DNA of 48,132 nucleotides from Bacteroidaceae bacterium (GTDB lineage: Bacteria; Bacteroidota; Bacteroidia; Bacteroidales; Bacteroidaceae). The notes below the pieces were generated by a model. That model saw only the letters and a program-made list of their open reading frames with translations, searched no databases and was not told the DNA's origin. The first letter of the stretch is position 1; each line of letters opens with the position of its first letter. A program made the translations under genes and the position numbers. Shown piece after piece: positions 17,947 to 27,638 of this stretch. The stretch is from positions 1 through 48,132 of the forward strand of contig JAFTRV010000075.1 of assembly GCA_017462065.1 (NCBI GenBank), read 5' to 3'.

Positions 17947-17967
17947 CTGAATGGATGTCTGTACTTC

Positions 17968-19863
17968 TTAATAGTCGAGGTACGTATAACCGTACAGGCC
18001 CGACCTGTAGTTTGACAAGAACTCCTTGCCCTCCTCGAGCGTTATCTTGCCCTCTTTTACAGCGCTTGTCACCCAACGCTCAAGCGTGCGTACCAGTTTG
18101 CGTGCGTCGAACTGCACGTAGTCAAGCACGTCGGCAATGGTCTCTCCATCAATGATTTTCTCAATGTGGTAGCCATCTTCGTCCACGCTTACATGAACAG
18201 CGTTCGTGTCGCCGAAGAGGTTATGCATGTCGCCGAGGATTTCCTGATATGCGCCTACAAGGAATGCGCCGAGGTAATACGATTCGCTCGACTTTACCTT
18301 ATGCACCTTAAGCGAATCGGCTTTTACGTTGTAGTGTATGAAGTCGGTTATCTTGCCGTCGCTGTCGCAGGTCATGTCCTGAATGGTACATGAGCGGTCA
18401 GGGCGTTCGTCAAGCCTGTGTATCGGCATTATCGGGAAGAATTGGTCAATACCCCAACTATCGGGCAGGCTCTGGAAAATCGACAGGTTGCAGAAATATT
18501 TGTCGGCAAGCAGCTTCGGGAGCTTGCGGAGGTCGTCGGGGACATGCTTCATGTTCTTCGCAATTGAAAGGATCTCTCGGTTTACGCTCCAGAACATGCT
18601 CTCAATCTGCGCTCGTGTTTTCAAGTCCACAATGCCGTGGCTGAAAAGTTCAAGCGCCTCCTCTCGAATCTGTTGCGCATCGTGGAGTGCCTCGAGCATA
18701 GTGCGTTGGTCAAGCTCGCACCATATTTTGTAAAGTTCCTTTACTAAGTCGTGATCCTCTTTGCCAACCTCCCATTCTTCGTCCATCTGTGGCAGAGCGG
18801 CTGTCTCCAGTACTTCAAATACAAGGACCGCATGGTGTGCTGAAACTGAGCGTCCGCTCTCTGTAATGATATTGGGGTGGGGTATGCCGTTCTTGTCGGC
18901 GGCATCGACCATTGTGTATACTGCGTCGTTCACATACTCCTGTATCGAGTAGTTCACGCTGCTCTCGCTGCTCGAAGAACGGGTGCCGTCGTAATCGACG
19001 CCGAGACCGCCGCCGATGTCGGTGAACTCAATTTCGTATCCGAGCTTGCGCAGTTGAACGTAGAACTGCGAAGCCTCACGCAAAGCGGTCTTGATATGGC
19101 GTATGCGTGTCACCTGGCTTCCTATGTGGAAGTGAATGAGCTTCAGGCAGTCTTTTATATCGTATTTGTCGAGAATCTCAAGCGCTTCGAGCAACTCGCT
19201 TGACGTAAGGCCGAACTTGCTTGCGTCGCCGCCGCTCTCCTCCCATCGTCCGCTGCCCTCTGAAGCGAGCTTGATACGTATTCCGATATTCGGACGCACG
19301 CCGAGGCGTTTGCCTATCTTGGCAATGCGTTTCAGCTCGTTGAGCTTCTCTACGACAAGAAAAATGCGTCGTCCCATCTTCTGCGCCAGCAGGGCCAGCT
19401 CAATGTAGCTGTCGTCCTTGTATCCGTTGCAAATGATGAGAGAGTCGCTGTCGGTGTTCATGGCTATCACCGCATGCAGCTCAGGCTTTGAGCCGGCTTC
19501 GAGTCCGATGTTGTACTTCTTGCCGTGGCTCATGATCTCCTCGACGACAGGACGCATCTGGTTTACCTTTATGGGGTATACGATAAAGTTCTCGCCCTTG
19601 TAGTTGTACTCCTCAGAGGCAATCTTGAAGCATCCCGAAATCTTTTCGATACGGTTGTCAAGGATGTCCGGGAAACGAATCAGTACAGGTGCGGCGACAT
19701 CTCTCAACTGCAGCTCGTCCATAAGCTCCTTGAGATCTACTTTTACGCTGTCCTTCTTGGGTGTTACAGAGACATTTCCTTTTTCATTGATGCTGAAGTA
19801 AGAGGCTCCCCAACCTTTTATGTTGTAGAGTTCCTCAGAGTCCTCGATACGCCATTTTCTCAT
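17968..19863 (-). CDS. speA: Biosynthetic arginine decarboxylase
   Basis: A PLP enzyme turning arginine into agmatine, the first step of spermidine synthesis by the agmatine route. It has 631 residues, the standard length. The PLP lysine is Lys99 in FIVYPIKVNQ. The barrel carries HFHIGSQ and DIGGGLGVDYDG, and the C-terminal beta domain ends in YGYTYLDY. It is the third gene of the topA-aroK-speA run, 47 nt after aroK, and has its own terminator. Confidence 0.97.
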   Translation of the reverse strand: MRKWRIEDSEELYNIKGWGASYFSINEKGNVSVTPKKDSVKVDLKELMDELQLRDVAAPVLIRFPDILDNRIEKISGCFKIASEEYNYKGENFIVYPIKVNQMRPVVEEIMSHGKKYNIGLEAGSKPELHAVIAMNTDSDSLIICNGYKDDSYIELALLAQKMGRRIFLVVEKLNELKRIAKIGKRLGVRPNIGIRIKLASEGSGRWEESGGDASKFGLTSSELLEALEILDKYDIKDCLKLIHFHIGSQVTRIRHIKTALREASQFYVQLRKLGYEIEFTDIGGGLGVDYDGTRSSSSESSVNYSIQEYVNDAVYTMVDAADKNGIPHPNIITESGRSVSAHHAVLVFEVLETAALPQMDEEWEVGKEDHDLVKELYKIWCELDQRTMLEALHDAQQIREEALELFSHGIVDLKTRAQIESMFWSVNREILSIAKNMKHVPDDLRKLPKLLADKYFCNLSIFQSLPDSWGIDQFFPIMPIHRLDERPDRSCTIQDMTCDSDGKITDFIHYNVKADSLKVHKVKSSESYYLGAFLVGAYQEILGDMHNLFGDTNAVHVSVDEDGYHIEKIIDGETIADVLDYVQFDARKLVRTLERWVTSAVKEGKITLEEGKEFLSNYRSGLYGYTYLDY

Positions 19864-19910
19864 CTCTTCAATGTTAGCTGTTAGTGTTTTAACTATATGT
19901 TGGCAGGCAA

Positions 19911-20444
19911 TTACCTGCTTAGCTCTATCTGTTGCAGGAACTTATCGACCGATGTCTCAATCTGTTCTGCGTCTTCAAGCTTGTCGGCCATGAATCGCTG
20001 TTCGGCTTTGTTGTAGAACGGCTCTCTCCTGGCAAGCTGCTCGGCAATGAACGTGCGCAGCTCTTCGTCGCTCTTCCCATTTATCAGCGGACGTCTTTTC
20101 CGGGCTATGCTCAGTCTTATGAAAAGCCTCTCTACGGGAACGTCAAGGAACACGGTCGTGCCCTGGCTGTTCATGTAGTCGATATTGTCAAAGAAACAGG
20201 GCGTTCCGCCGCCTGTCGATATTACCAGGTCCTCAAACTCGCCCACCTCATGCAGCATCCGCCGTTCAATCTCTCTGAAGCCCTCCTCTCCTTTCTCGGC
20301 AAATATCTGTGATATGCTCTTGCAGAATCTCTGCTCAATATGGCTGTCGAGGTCGATGAATTCTATGCCGAGCCTTTTCGCCAACGCATATCCGAGAGTC
20401 GTTTTTCCGGCTCCCATGTATCCGACAAGAAAAATTCGTTTCAT
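19911..20444 (-). CDS. aroK: Shikimate kinase
   Basis: This enzyme phosphorylates shikimate with ATP in the chorismate pathway. It has 177 residues. Walker A is GYMGAGKTT near the N-terminus, the shikimate and Mg site DLDSHIEQRF, and the conserved STGGGTPCF loop. Its start codon overlaps the topA stop by 4 nt, so translation is likely coupled. Confidence 0.97.
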   Translation of the reverse strand: MKRIFLVGYMGAGKTTLGYALAKRLGIEFIDLDSHIEQRFCKSISQIFAEKGEEGFREIERRMLHEVGEFEDLVISTGGGTPCFFDNIDYMNSQGTTVFLDVPVERLFIRLSIARKRRPLINGKSDEELRTFIAEQLARREPFYNKAEQRFMADKLEDAEQIETSVDKFLQQIELSR

Positions 20445-22765
20445 TTTCTTTTTCTGTATTGTCTTTTTGCCGGAGTCTTTCCGCTCTCCTTTGTTTTGCT
20501 GACAATCTCAAGGCACTCTTCCAAAGTCAGTTCCGCAGGCGTCACGCTCTTAGGCAGCTTGTAGTTGCTTCCGTTGTATGCGATGTAGGGACCGAACCGT
20601 CCGTTGAGGACCTGCAGCTCGGGCTTCTCGTCAAAGCTCTTGATGATGCGTTCAGCTTCGGCCTTCTGCTTGGCGTCAATAAGCTCTACAGCCTCTTCAA
20701 GGGTTATTGTGAGAGGGTCGTGGCTCTTTGGCAATGTTACGTACGCATTGCCATGCTTGATGTACGGCCCGAACCGTCCTGCGCCTATGGTAATGCCGGC
20801 GCCTGCATGCTCGCCGAGGGCGCGGGGTAGACTGAACAGGCTCAGAGCCTCTTCGAGGGTAATGGTCTCGAGTGTCTGTCCCGGCTTCATTTGTGCGAAT
20901 CGGGGCTTCTCCTCGTCGTTAGCCGAGCCTATCTGCACGATGGGGCCGAAGCGGCCTATTTTAACCGAAACGGGCTTGCCGCTTGCTGGGTCGCTTCCCA
21001 AGACACGTTCTCCAACCTTGTGTTCGTTCTTTGTCTGGACAATATCCTCAATCTTGGGCTCGAAGTCCTTGTAGAACTCAGAAATAAGTTCCGACCATTT
21101 GCGTTTGCCATCGGCAATCTCGTCAAAGTCCTTCTCGACTGTAGCCGTAAAGTTGTAGTCCATGATTTCGGGGAAGAAATCGAGCAGGAAGTCATTGACA
21201 ACAATGCCAATGTCGGTCGGCAACAGCTTGGCTTTCTCAGCTCCTACGGTCTCTTTGCCTTCGGCGGCGGTTATCTTTCCGTTCTTGAAGGTCAAAATAT
21301 TGTATTTGCGTGTCTCCCCGGCCTTGTTCCCCTTCTCAACGTATCCTCTCTGCTGTATTGTGCTTATGGTAGGCGCATATGTCGAAGGACGGCCAATGCC
21401 CAGCTCCTCGAGTTTGCGTACCAAGCTTGCCTCGGTATAGCGTGGCGGGTGCTGTGTGAAGCGTTCTGTGGCTACTATCTCCTTTGTTGTAAGAATATCC
21501 CCTTTGTGAACTGCCGGTATCGCAATGGCGCCGTTGTCTCCCTCGTCGTCGGTGCTTTCACGGTACACCTGAAGGAAACCGTCAAATACGGTCACTTCGC
21601 CGGTCGCCATAAAGGTCTCGCTATGTCCGCTTATGGAAATGTTCACGGTAGTCTTCTCGACTATGGCGTCAGCCATCTGCGAAGCGATGGTACGCTTCCA
21701 TATAAGCTCGTACAGGCGTTTCTCGGGCCCTGTGCCTTCAATGCTCGTATTGGTCATGTATGTGGGGCGAATTGCCTCGTGAGCCTCCTGAGCACCCTTT
21801 GAGCTTGTTGAGTAGTTGCGGCTCTTCAGATATTTGTCGCCATACATCTCTGTAACGACGCTCTTGCATGAGCCTATGCATAGCGACGACAGGTTTACCG
21901 AGTCGGTACGCATGTATGTGATGTATCCCGACTCGTAGAGCCTTTGTGCGACCATCATGGTCTGCGATACGCTGAATCCTAATTTGCGTGCAGCCTCCTG
22001 TTGCAATGTTGATGTCGTGAACGGGGGAGCAGGAACTCTCTTCTGCGGCTTTGTCGTCACGTCGTCGATGACGAATGTCGCATTGTCACATGACATCAGG
22101 AACCGCTCGGCCTCCTCCTTGGTCTTGAAGCGTTTGGACAATTCAGTGTTGAGGATGCTTGTGCCGTCGGGCAGCTCGAATGTGGCGGTGACTCTGTATC
22201 CGCTCTCAGTATTGAAGCGGTTAATCTCTCTCTCTCTCTCAACGATAAGACGCACTGTGACGCTCTGCACGCGTCCTGCCGACAGAGCCGGCTTTACCTT
22301 ACGCCAGAGAACCGGCGACAGCTTGAAACCTACAATGCGGTCAAGCACACGGCGCGCCTGCTGAGCGTACACAAGGTTCGTGTCAATCTCTCTCGGCTTC
22401 TCAATAGCATTAAGAATGGCGTTCTTGGTAATCTCGTGGAAGACGATACGCTTGGTGTTCTCAGGCTTCAGGCCAAGCACGGTAAAAAGGTGCCAGCTGA
22501 TAGCCTCTCCCTCACGGTCTTCATCGGATGCGAGCCATATCATATCGGCCTTCTCGGCTTCGTTCCTAAGGGTGTTTACAAGTTTTTCTTTTTCGGCGGG
22601 AATCTCGTATTCCGGTTCGAAAGTCTTGGTGTTTATACTGAACTCCTTCTTTTTAAGGTCGCATATGTGACCGTAGCTCGACATTACCTTGTAGTCTTTG
22701 CCAAGGAATTTCTCGATTGTTTTTGCTTTGGCGGGTGACTCAACTATAACTAAATTCTTCTGCAT
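20441..22765 (-). CDS. topA: DNA topoisomerase I
   Basis: A type IA topoisomerase relaxing negative supercoils. It has 774 residues. The TOPRIM domain starts with VIVESPAKAKTIEKF and carries DEDREGEA (81-88). The active-site Tyr is about residue 284 in YITYMRTDS. The C-terminal part lacks obvious zinc-ribbon cysteines and instead has GRFGP repeats (GRFGPIVQIG, GRFGPYIKHG, GRFGPYIAYN), the form common in Bacteroidetes. It leads the topA-aroK-speA operon and has a TAnnTTTG box upstream. Confidence 0.97.
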   Translation of the reverse strand: MQKNLVIVESPAKAKTIEKFLGKDYKVMSSYGHICDLKKKEFSINTKTFEPEYEIPAEKEKLVNTLRNEAEKADMIWLASDEDREGEAISWHLFTVLGLKPENTKRIVFHEITKNAILNAIEKPREIDTNLVYAQQARRVLDRIVGFKLSPVLWRKVKPALSAGRVQSVTVRLIVEREREINRFNTESGYRVTATFELPDGTSILNTELSKRFKTKEEAERFLMSCDNATFVIDDVTTKPQKRVPAPPFTTSTLQQEAARKLGFSVSQTMMVAQRLYESGYITYMRTDSVNLSSLCIGSCKSVVTEMYGDKYLKSRNYSTSSKGAQEAHEAIRPTYMTNTSIEGTGPEKRLYELIWKRTIASQMADAIVEKTTVNISISGHSETFMATGEVTVFDGFLQVYRESTDDEGDNGAIAIPAVHKGDILTTKEIVATERFTQHPPRYTEASLVRKLEELGIGRPSTYAPTISTIQQRGYVEKGNKAGETRKYNILTFKNGKITAAEGKETVGAEKAKLLPTDIGIVVNDFLLDFFPEIMDYNFTATVEKDFDEIADGKRKWSELISEFYKDFEPKIEDIVQTKNEHKVGERVLGSDPASGKPVSVKIGRFGPIVQIGSANDEEKPRFAQMKPGQTLETITLEEALSLFSLPRALGEHAGAGITIGAGRFGPYIKHGNAYVTLPKSHDPLTITLEEAVELIDAKQKAEAERIIKSFDEKPELQVLNGRFGPYIAYNGSNYKLPKSVTPAELTLEECLEIVSKTKESGKTPAKRQYRKRK

Positions 22766-22824
22766 GACACTTAAGCCGTTTTATGTTTAGGGCATAACCC
22801 TTGTTCCTGTTTTTAATTTGCCGA

Positions 22825-22832
22825 CAAAAGTA
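22825..22832 (-). promoter_or_regulatory. -7 box of topA-aroK-speA
   Basis: TACTTTTG on the minus strand matches TAnnTTTG, about 60 nt before the topA ATG. A TTTG further upstream (22860-22857) is spaced 24 nt, slightly long. Confidence 0.6.
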
Positions 22833-22875
22833 TGAAAGTTTCCTGTATATTTAAGTCAAAAAAACGAAAAAAAAT

Positions 22876-22968
22876 AAAAAGAGCCGGGCACCATTTTCCA
22901 TAAAATAATATATTATTTTAAATAGGTAAAAATTTTACCTCGGATAAACGTGCTGCCCGGCCCTTTTT
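22876..22968 (-). terminator. Branched terminator after outer-membrane barrel gene
   Basis: The outer stem pairs 22876-22890 (AAAAAGAGCCGGGCA) with 22954-22968 (TGCCCGGCCCTTTTT), 14 of 15 positions. It encloses two further perfect hairpins, a 20-nt palindrome at 22901-22920 and AGGTAAAA/TTTTACCT at 22924-22940. On the minus strand it is followed by long T-runs. It lies 12 nt after the stop of the barrel gene. Confidence 0.75.
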
Positions 22969-22979
22969 ATGCTGTAGCC

Positions 22980-24635
22980 TCAGAAATTGATTGTAGCTCC
23001 CAGCATGCCTCTTATGCCTCGTGTATAATAGCCGTAATATTCGTAGTATTTCATGTTCATCAGGTTGTCTCCCTGAGCGAACACTCCGAACATCCTGTTT
23101 ATCTTGTAGCCTATTCTTGCGTGGAGGTCGTGCTTGCAACCTAAACGGCCTTGTGTCTCGCTTTTCGTGTATCGGGTAAAGTTGTATCCGGCCTCAATCA
23201 AGAGATTCTTTATAGGGCGTATCTCGATATTGGCGTTTGCCGTAATCTCGGGCTTGAATGCGAGCAGGTCTTTGTCGGCGCAGCTCCAGAAGTCGTATCG
23301 TGCGTCGGCGCAGATGTTCATCCAGCCTCCGCAGTCAAATCCCAATCTTATGCCTGCATGTGCATCGTGCGTCTGTTCCTGTGCGAACGTAGTATAAATC
23401 AATCCCTTGTTCCCCGGCTCGGAATATTCAATCTGCTGCAGCAGGTCATCGTTAGTGAGCGTGTATCCGGCAAAGATGTCAAGCGACAACGGCTCCAATG
23501 ACATTCTTGTTCCTATTGCGGCATCTACGATTCTGTATGTGGGCTTCAACTGCTTGCCGGTCAGGCTGTTGTATCCCCAATAAGGGGTGATGCTCTCAAT
23601 CGCCGCAAGGCCGTTCTCTTTGCGTCCACCGCCTATTTTGGCATAAATCGACACTCTCTTCGTGAAGTTCTTCTCCAGCTTTAGGTTGGGGGCTATCGCA
23701 AAGACGGAGCTGTTCGCTGTAACGAAGTTCATGTCCGCTCCTGCCGTAAGCATCCAACCGTTGAAGTTAAAGTCCACGAACGGGTTGATGTCGAACGAGA
23801 GCAAGTTCCTGTAGCCGTTTGCGGCGTTCAGCAACATGCCGTTGTATATAAAGCCGTTGAAATCAAGCTCAAGCCCGGCCTTGCGTACATATTTCGAGAA
23901 TATTTCATATGAAAGCAGCAGGCCGCCGTTGATGTGGTCCTCTGTGATGGGCTTCTCCGCTCCGTCACAGTAGCTCATGAGCGAATGGCGGTAGTCGGCC
24001 CACAGAGAAAAGGCGAAAGGCCCTGCGAACTGCGAAACGGCTTTAATGTTCGCGCCATAGTTCATGTGGTGCTGTCTGTCTGTCGGCGTGTTTGCGGCCT
24101 CGGCTCTCTGGTAGTTGAATGCCCTGTTGTTGAAGTTGCCGCCCACGCTAAGATGCAGCTTATCGAACTTGTACGTATAATCGGCCAAGACGGCGGTGTT
24201 ATACATGCGTGAATTCCATTCGTGGCTGTATCCCTTGACGTCGCTCTTGAAACCGTCGAAAGCGGCCATCGCCCTAAGAACGCTCTTGTCATTGAAGCGT
24301 AGGTTGTACGACAGTTTGCTGTCGATGTCGTTTCTTATGCCGTATCCGGCTCTGAAGTAGCCGGGCAGGCTCTTTTCCTGTGCGGGCAGCAGCTCTTTGG
24401 CGTCCCTCTCGCTGGTGAAGCCGGTGAACGGTGTCGTCTGCTTCGAGAATATAAGCTTCGAGGGCTTTCCCTCGGCCTTGCTCTCTATCGTCGGTGTAAA
24501 GCTCTTCTTGCTTACCTGTACCACAACGGGGTTGTAGTCGTTCTCAACGCTTACTACAGCGCTCTGCTTCTCCTCTTGTGCAAAAAGCATGCCGCATGCC
24601 AGCAGCATCGCTATCGATAATATGCTCTTCTTCAT
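22980..24635 (-). CDS. Outer-membrane beta-barrel protein (TonB-receptor-like)
   Basis: An exported protein of 551 residues from ATG 24635 (MKKSILSIAMLLACGMLFAQ, signal peptide). A TTG three codons upstream overlaps the stop of the TPR gene and is less likely. The body shows alternating beta-strand patterns with aromatic girdle residues, and the last strand ends MLGATINF with a C-terminal Phe, as outer-membrane barrels do. No plug domain or TonB box was recognised, so it is shorter than classical TonB receptors. It follows the periplasmic TPR gene after 5 nt, a pair also seen in other Bacteroidales; the joint role is unknown. Confidence 0.82.
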   Translation of the reverse strand: MKKSILSIAMLLACGMLFAQEEKQSAVVSVENDYNPVVVQVSKKSFTPTIESKAEGKPSKLIFSKQTTPFTGFTSERDAKELLPAQEKSLPGYFRAGYGIRNDIDSKLSYNLRFNDKSVLRAMAAFDGFKSDVKGYSHEWNSRMYNTAVLADYTYKFDKLHLSVGGNFNNRAFNYQRAEAANTPTDRQHHMNYGANIKAVSQFAGPFAFSLWADYRHSLMSYCDGAEKPITEDHINGGLLLSYEIFSKYVRKAGLELDFNGFIYNGMLLNAANGYRNLLSFDINPFVDFNFNGWMLTAGADMNFVTANSSVFAIAPNLKLEKNFTKRVSIYAKIGGGRKENGLAAIESITPYWGYNSLTGKQLKPTYRIVDAAIGTRMSLEPLSLDIFAGYTLTNDDLLQQIEYSEPGNKGLIYTTFAQEQTHDAHAGIRLGFDCGGWMNICADARYDFWSCADKDLLAFKPEITANANIEIRPIKNLLIEAGYNFTRYTKSETQGRLGCKHDLHARIGYKINRMFGVFAQGDNLMNMKYYEYYGYYTRGIRGMLGATINF

Positions 24636-24640
24636 CTTGC

Positions 24641-27637
24641 TCAATTGTTAGTATTGTTCTCTGCTGCCAGTCTCGACAGTCTCTCTTCTATCATTTCGGC
24701 AATGTCGTCCTCGCCGTCATAGTTGTTCTGCAGCGAGACGAGGTATTGCTTGGCTTCCATGTTCTTGCCTTGTGAAGAGTAGAGGTCGGACAGCAGGATA
24801 AAGCTTCTTGCCAGCCAGTATGCGTGCGGAGTGCTTTCGCTGATGTACTCCATGATAATCTCTTCGCACTCGTCGTAATGTTCCTGGTCGAACTTTATTT
24901 GCGCTATAAGATATTTCGCCTCGGCGCCCTCTTTTGTTCTGGTGTCCTTCGCAAGCTCGTTGAGGTCGAGCTGCGCAAGGCTTGTCTTCTCAAGCTCGAG
25001 GTATGCTTTCGCTCTGTTGTGCAGGGCCTCACGTCTGATGTCTGTCGAAGTGGTGCTGTTGTTGAGCAATTCGCCTGCATACTTGACAACCTCTCCGTGC
25101 TTCTCACGCTTCTGAGCGGCACGCATGATGTTGGTTCGTGCGAGCTGTCGGCGCTCCTCGTCGCTGCTGTCGGCAAGCAGCTGCTTGTAAAGCTCTGTCG
25201 CCTTCTCGTATGATTTCCTGTTGTAGTATATGCCTGCGGCTCTCATTGTCGCAAGTTCCATATATTTGTTGCCGGGGTATTCAAAAACCTTCTCAATGTT
25301 CTTCAAAGCCTCGTCCATATCCTTTTCGCTGTTGTAGATCTCACCGAGATAGTAGTGGGCGTCCACTCTGAAAGCACCCTCGGGGAAGTTTGCGAGGTAT
25401 TCCTCGAACTTCTCCTTAGCAACGGAAATCTCGCTTCTGCCGTACATCTTCTCGGCTGCTGTGTATGTGAGTTCGTCCAGCTCGTTCGTGTTGATTGACT
25501 GTACGCCGTGCGTGGTTTTTGCATAGCTTGCGAACTTGTCCACCTCTCCCATGTCCACATAAATGTTCTTGAGGTCCTGGAATGCCACTTGCGCCTCCTC
25601 GCTGTGCGGGTAGCGGTCGATTATGCCCTCGTATGTCTCAATCGCCTTGTCACGCTCGCCTATGGAGTTATAAATCATGGCTTTCTCGGTAGTGGCTCTG
25701 CGTGTAAGAGTGCTTTTGGGAAATCTTACCGTCAGTCTGTCGAACGCCGAAATGGCGTCGTATGGCAGTTCAAGCTCAATGTAGGCGCGTCCCATTTCGT
25801 AAAGGGCCTGCTCTGTGTAAACGCTGCCCGGGTAGCTGCTTATAAGCTCGGTAAGCGTTGCTACCTTGCCATTATAATCATCGGACAAGCCGAGAGCTAC
25901 GCCCGAACGGAACAGAGCGTAGTCGCTGTTGTCCTTGTCGGTCTCTATCGCCAGCTTGTAATATTGGTTTGCCGCGGCATAGTCGCGCTGGTAGAAGTGA
26001 CAGTCGGCAATGCGGTTAAGAGCGTCTGCGACAGTCTCTCTCTTCTCGTTCGAAGAGTTGTTCACGAAGTGCTGGAACTCTCTTCTCGCATCGGCGTATC
26101 TCTTCTGGTGGAAAAGGGTGTATCCAATTCCGTATATCGCACGGTTGCTGTTCGAGCCGCCTTTCATTATTGACATGCGGTAGCTGTTTGCCGCACTTTT
26201 GTAGTCGCCTTTGCGGTACAGCGCCTCGCCTTTCCAGTAGAGGGCGTCGGCGTGAGTAATCTTGCTGTGCGCGGCAAGCTCGATAGAGCGGTCCATGAAA
26301 GATATGGCTCCGTCCATGTTGCCGTTTATGAACTCCTGAACGCCGAGGCGGTAGAGTATCTTCTGTTTTGCTTTCAGAATCTCGGCCGACGGGCTCTTGA
26401 TTTTGTTTATCGAGAGAAGCGCAACGTCGTAGTTGTGCGTGCTCATGTAAACCTCGACGAGGTAGTTCTCCACCTGCTTTGCATGTTGCGAGCCGGGGTA
26501 GTCGTTAAGGAACTGCTCAAAGACTTTCACGCTCTCGGCGAACGGCGAGTAACGTGTCTGGTGCAGGCATAGTGCATAGTTATACATGGCCTCCTCGCGA
26601 ACCTTGTTGTCGTGCGTCATTGCCGCAGCCTGCTCGAACGCCAAGCGCGCGCCGTTGTCGTCTTTCCTCGAAAGCAGGATTATACCCGTGTGCAGCAACG
26701 AGTTCTGCGCTATTGCGTCGTCGCCCTCGTTACACTCGGCGAACAGCGGAGCTGCCTTCTCGAAATCGCCATCGTTGAAGTGGCACAGTCCAAGCTGGTA
26801 CACTGCGATGCGTTGCGGAGTCTCGCTATTGACGATGTAGCTCGTCAAAGGCGTGACAGCCTCCTTGTAGTTGCCCTCTGCGAACTCGGCGGCTCCCAAT
26901 ATGTGCTGCATCTTTGTGGCTTGCGGCTTCTTTCTGTTCTTTGACATGAATTCCGTAGCTATATCCTTAGCAGCCTCGGTATTCCCTCTTTTAAGCTCAA
27001 TGCCTGCAAGGAAATAGGGAACGTCAAGCCTGAACTTCTTTGCCTTTGCGACGCTCTTGAAACCACGCTCTGCGGCGTCAATGTTGTCGTTGTCATAGTC
27101 TATTACGGCAAGCTGGAATATGGCGTCGTCGGCATATCTCTTGCTCTTGAGGACTGTCTGGCGCAGCATGCTCACCGCATTCTCCTCCTTGCCGCACTCC
27201 TGCAGGGCCAAAGCGTGGTAAAGAGTGGCTCTTTCACGCTCCTCTTTTGCGAGTCGTTTCGTGTTGCTCTTCTCGAACCATTCGCATGCGCGTCCAAAGT
27301 CCTTGCTGTGGTAGTACGACTCTGCTATATAGCATCCGAGCAGCTCTTTCTTTGAGCTTTCGGGGTAGTCGTCAAGGTATTGCAGCATCAGCCCTCTTCC
27401 CTCGAGGTGGTTCTCCTCAAATGTTATGACGGCCTTCAGCAGGTCAATCTCCTGCAGCTTGGTGGCTTCGAGGCCGCTTCGGTCAATCTCTTCTATCAGC
27501 GACAGCGCTGCTGCGTGCTTGCCGTCGTTGTGCAGGCGCTGGCATTCGCTCAGAATGTTCTCTCTGCTGTCGGCCTGCGCATTCGCTGTCAGGCCAAAGG
27601 CTGCGAACATAAGTAGAATAATGCTCCTTTTTCTCAT
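24641..27637 (-). CDS. Secreted tetratricopeptide-repeat protein
   Basis: A 998-residue protein beginning at ATG 27637 (MRKRSIILLMFAAFGLTANAQ, signal peptide). The frame extends 14 codons upstream into the NUDIX end, but the internal ATG carries the signal sequence and lies 1 nt after that stop. The rest is nearly all helical TPR-like repeats, for example ALYWKGEALYRKGDYKSAA and ALYEMGRAYIELELPYDAI. It probably sits in the periplasm as a scaffold, perhaps for assembly of the barrel protein encoded next, with which it overlaps at the stop region. No enzymatic motif is seen. Confidence 0.88.
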   Translation of the reverse strand: MRKRSIILLMFAAFGLTANAQADSRENILSECQRLHNDGKHAAALSLIEEIDRSGLEATKLQEIDLLKAVITFEENHLEGRGLMLQYLDDYPESSKKELLGCYIAESYYHSKDFGRACEWFEKSNTKRLAKEERERATLYHALALQECGKEENAVSMLRQTVLKSKRYADDAIFQLAVIDYDNDNIDAAERGFKSVAKAKKFRLDVPYFLAGIELKRGNTEAAKDIATEFMSKNRKKPQATKMQHILGAAEFAEGNYKEAVTPLTSYIVNSETPQRIAVYQLGLCHFNDGDFEKAAPLFAECNEGDDAIAQNSLLHTGIILLSRKDDNGARLAFEQAAAMTHDNKVREEAMYNYALCLHQTRYSPFAESVKVFEQFLNDYPGSQHAKQVENYLVEVYMSTHNYDVALLSINKIKSPSAEILKAKQKILYRLGVQEFINGNMDGAISFMDRSIELAAHSKITHADALYWKGEALYRKGDYKSAANSYRMSIMKGGSNSNRAIYGIGYTLFHQKRYADARREFQHFVNNSSNEKRETVADALNRIADCHFYQRDYAAANQYYKLAIETDKDNSDYALFRSGVALGLSDDYNGKVATLTELISSYPGSVYTEQALYEMGRAYIELELPYDAISAFDRLTVRFPKSTLTRRATTEKAMIYNSIGERDKAIETYEGIIDRYPHSEEAQVAFQDLKNIYVDMGEVDKFASYAKTTHGVQSINTNELDELTYTAAEKMYGRSEISVAKEKFEEYLANFPEGAFRVDAHYYLGEIYNSEKDMDEALKNIEKVFEYPGNKYMELATMRAAGIYYNRKSYEKATELYKQLLADSSDEERRQLARTNIMRAAQKREKHGEVVKYAGELLNNSTTSTDIRREALHNRAKAYLELEKTSLAQLDLNELAKDTRTKEGAEAKYLIAQIKFDQEHYDECEEIIMEYISESTPHAYWLARSFILLSDLYSSQGKNMEAKQYLVSLQNNYDGEDDIAEMIEERLSRLAAENNTNN

Positions 27638-27638
27638 C

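Noticed and set aside
25508-26173. 221-residue frame on the plus strand
   Set aside because: It is antisense to the TPR gene, with no motif or promoter.
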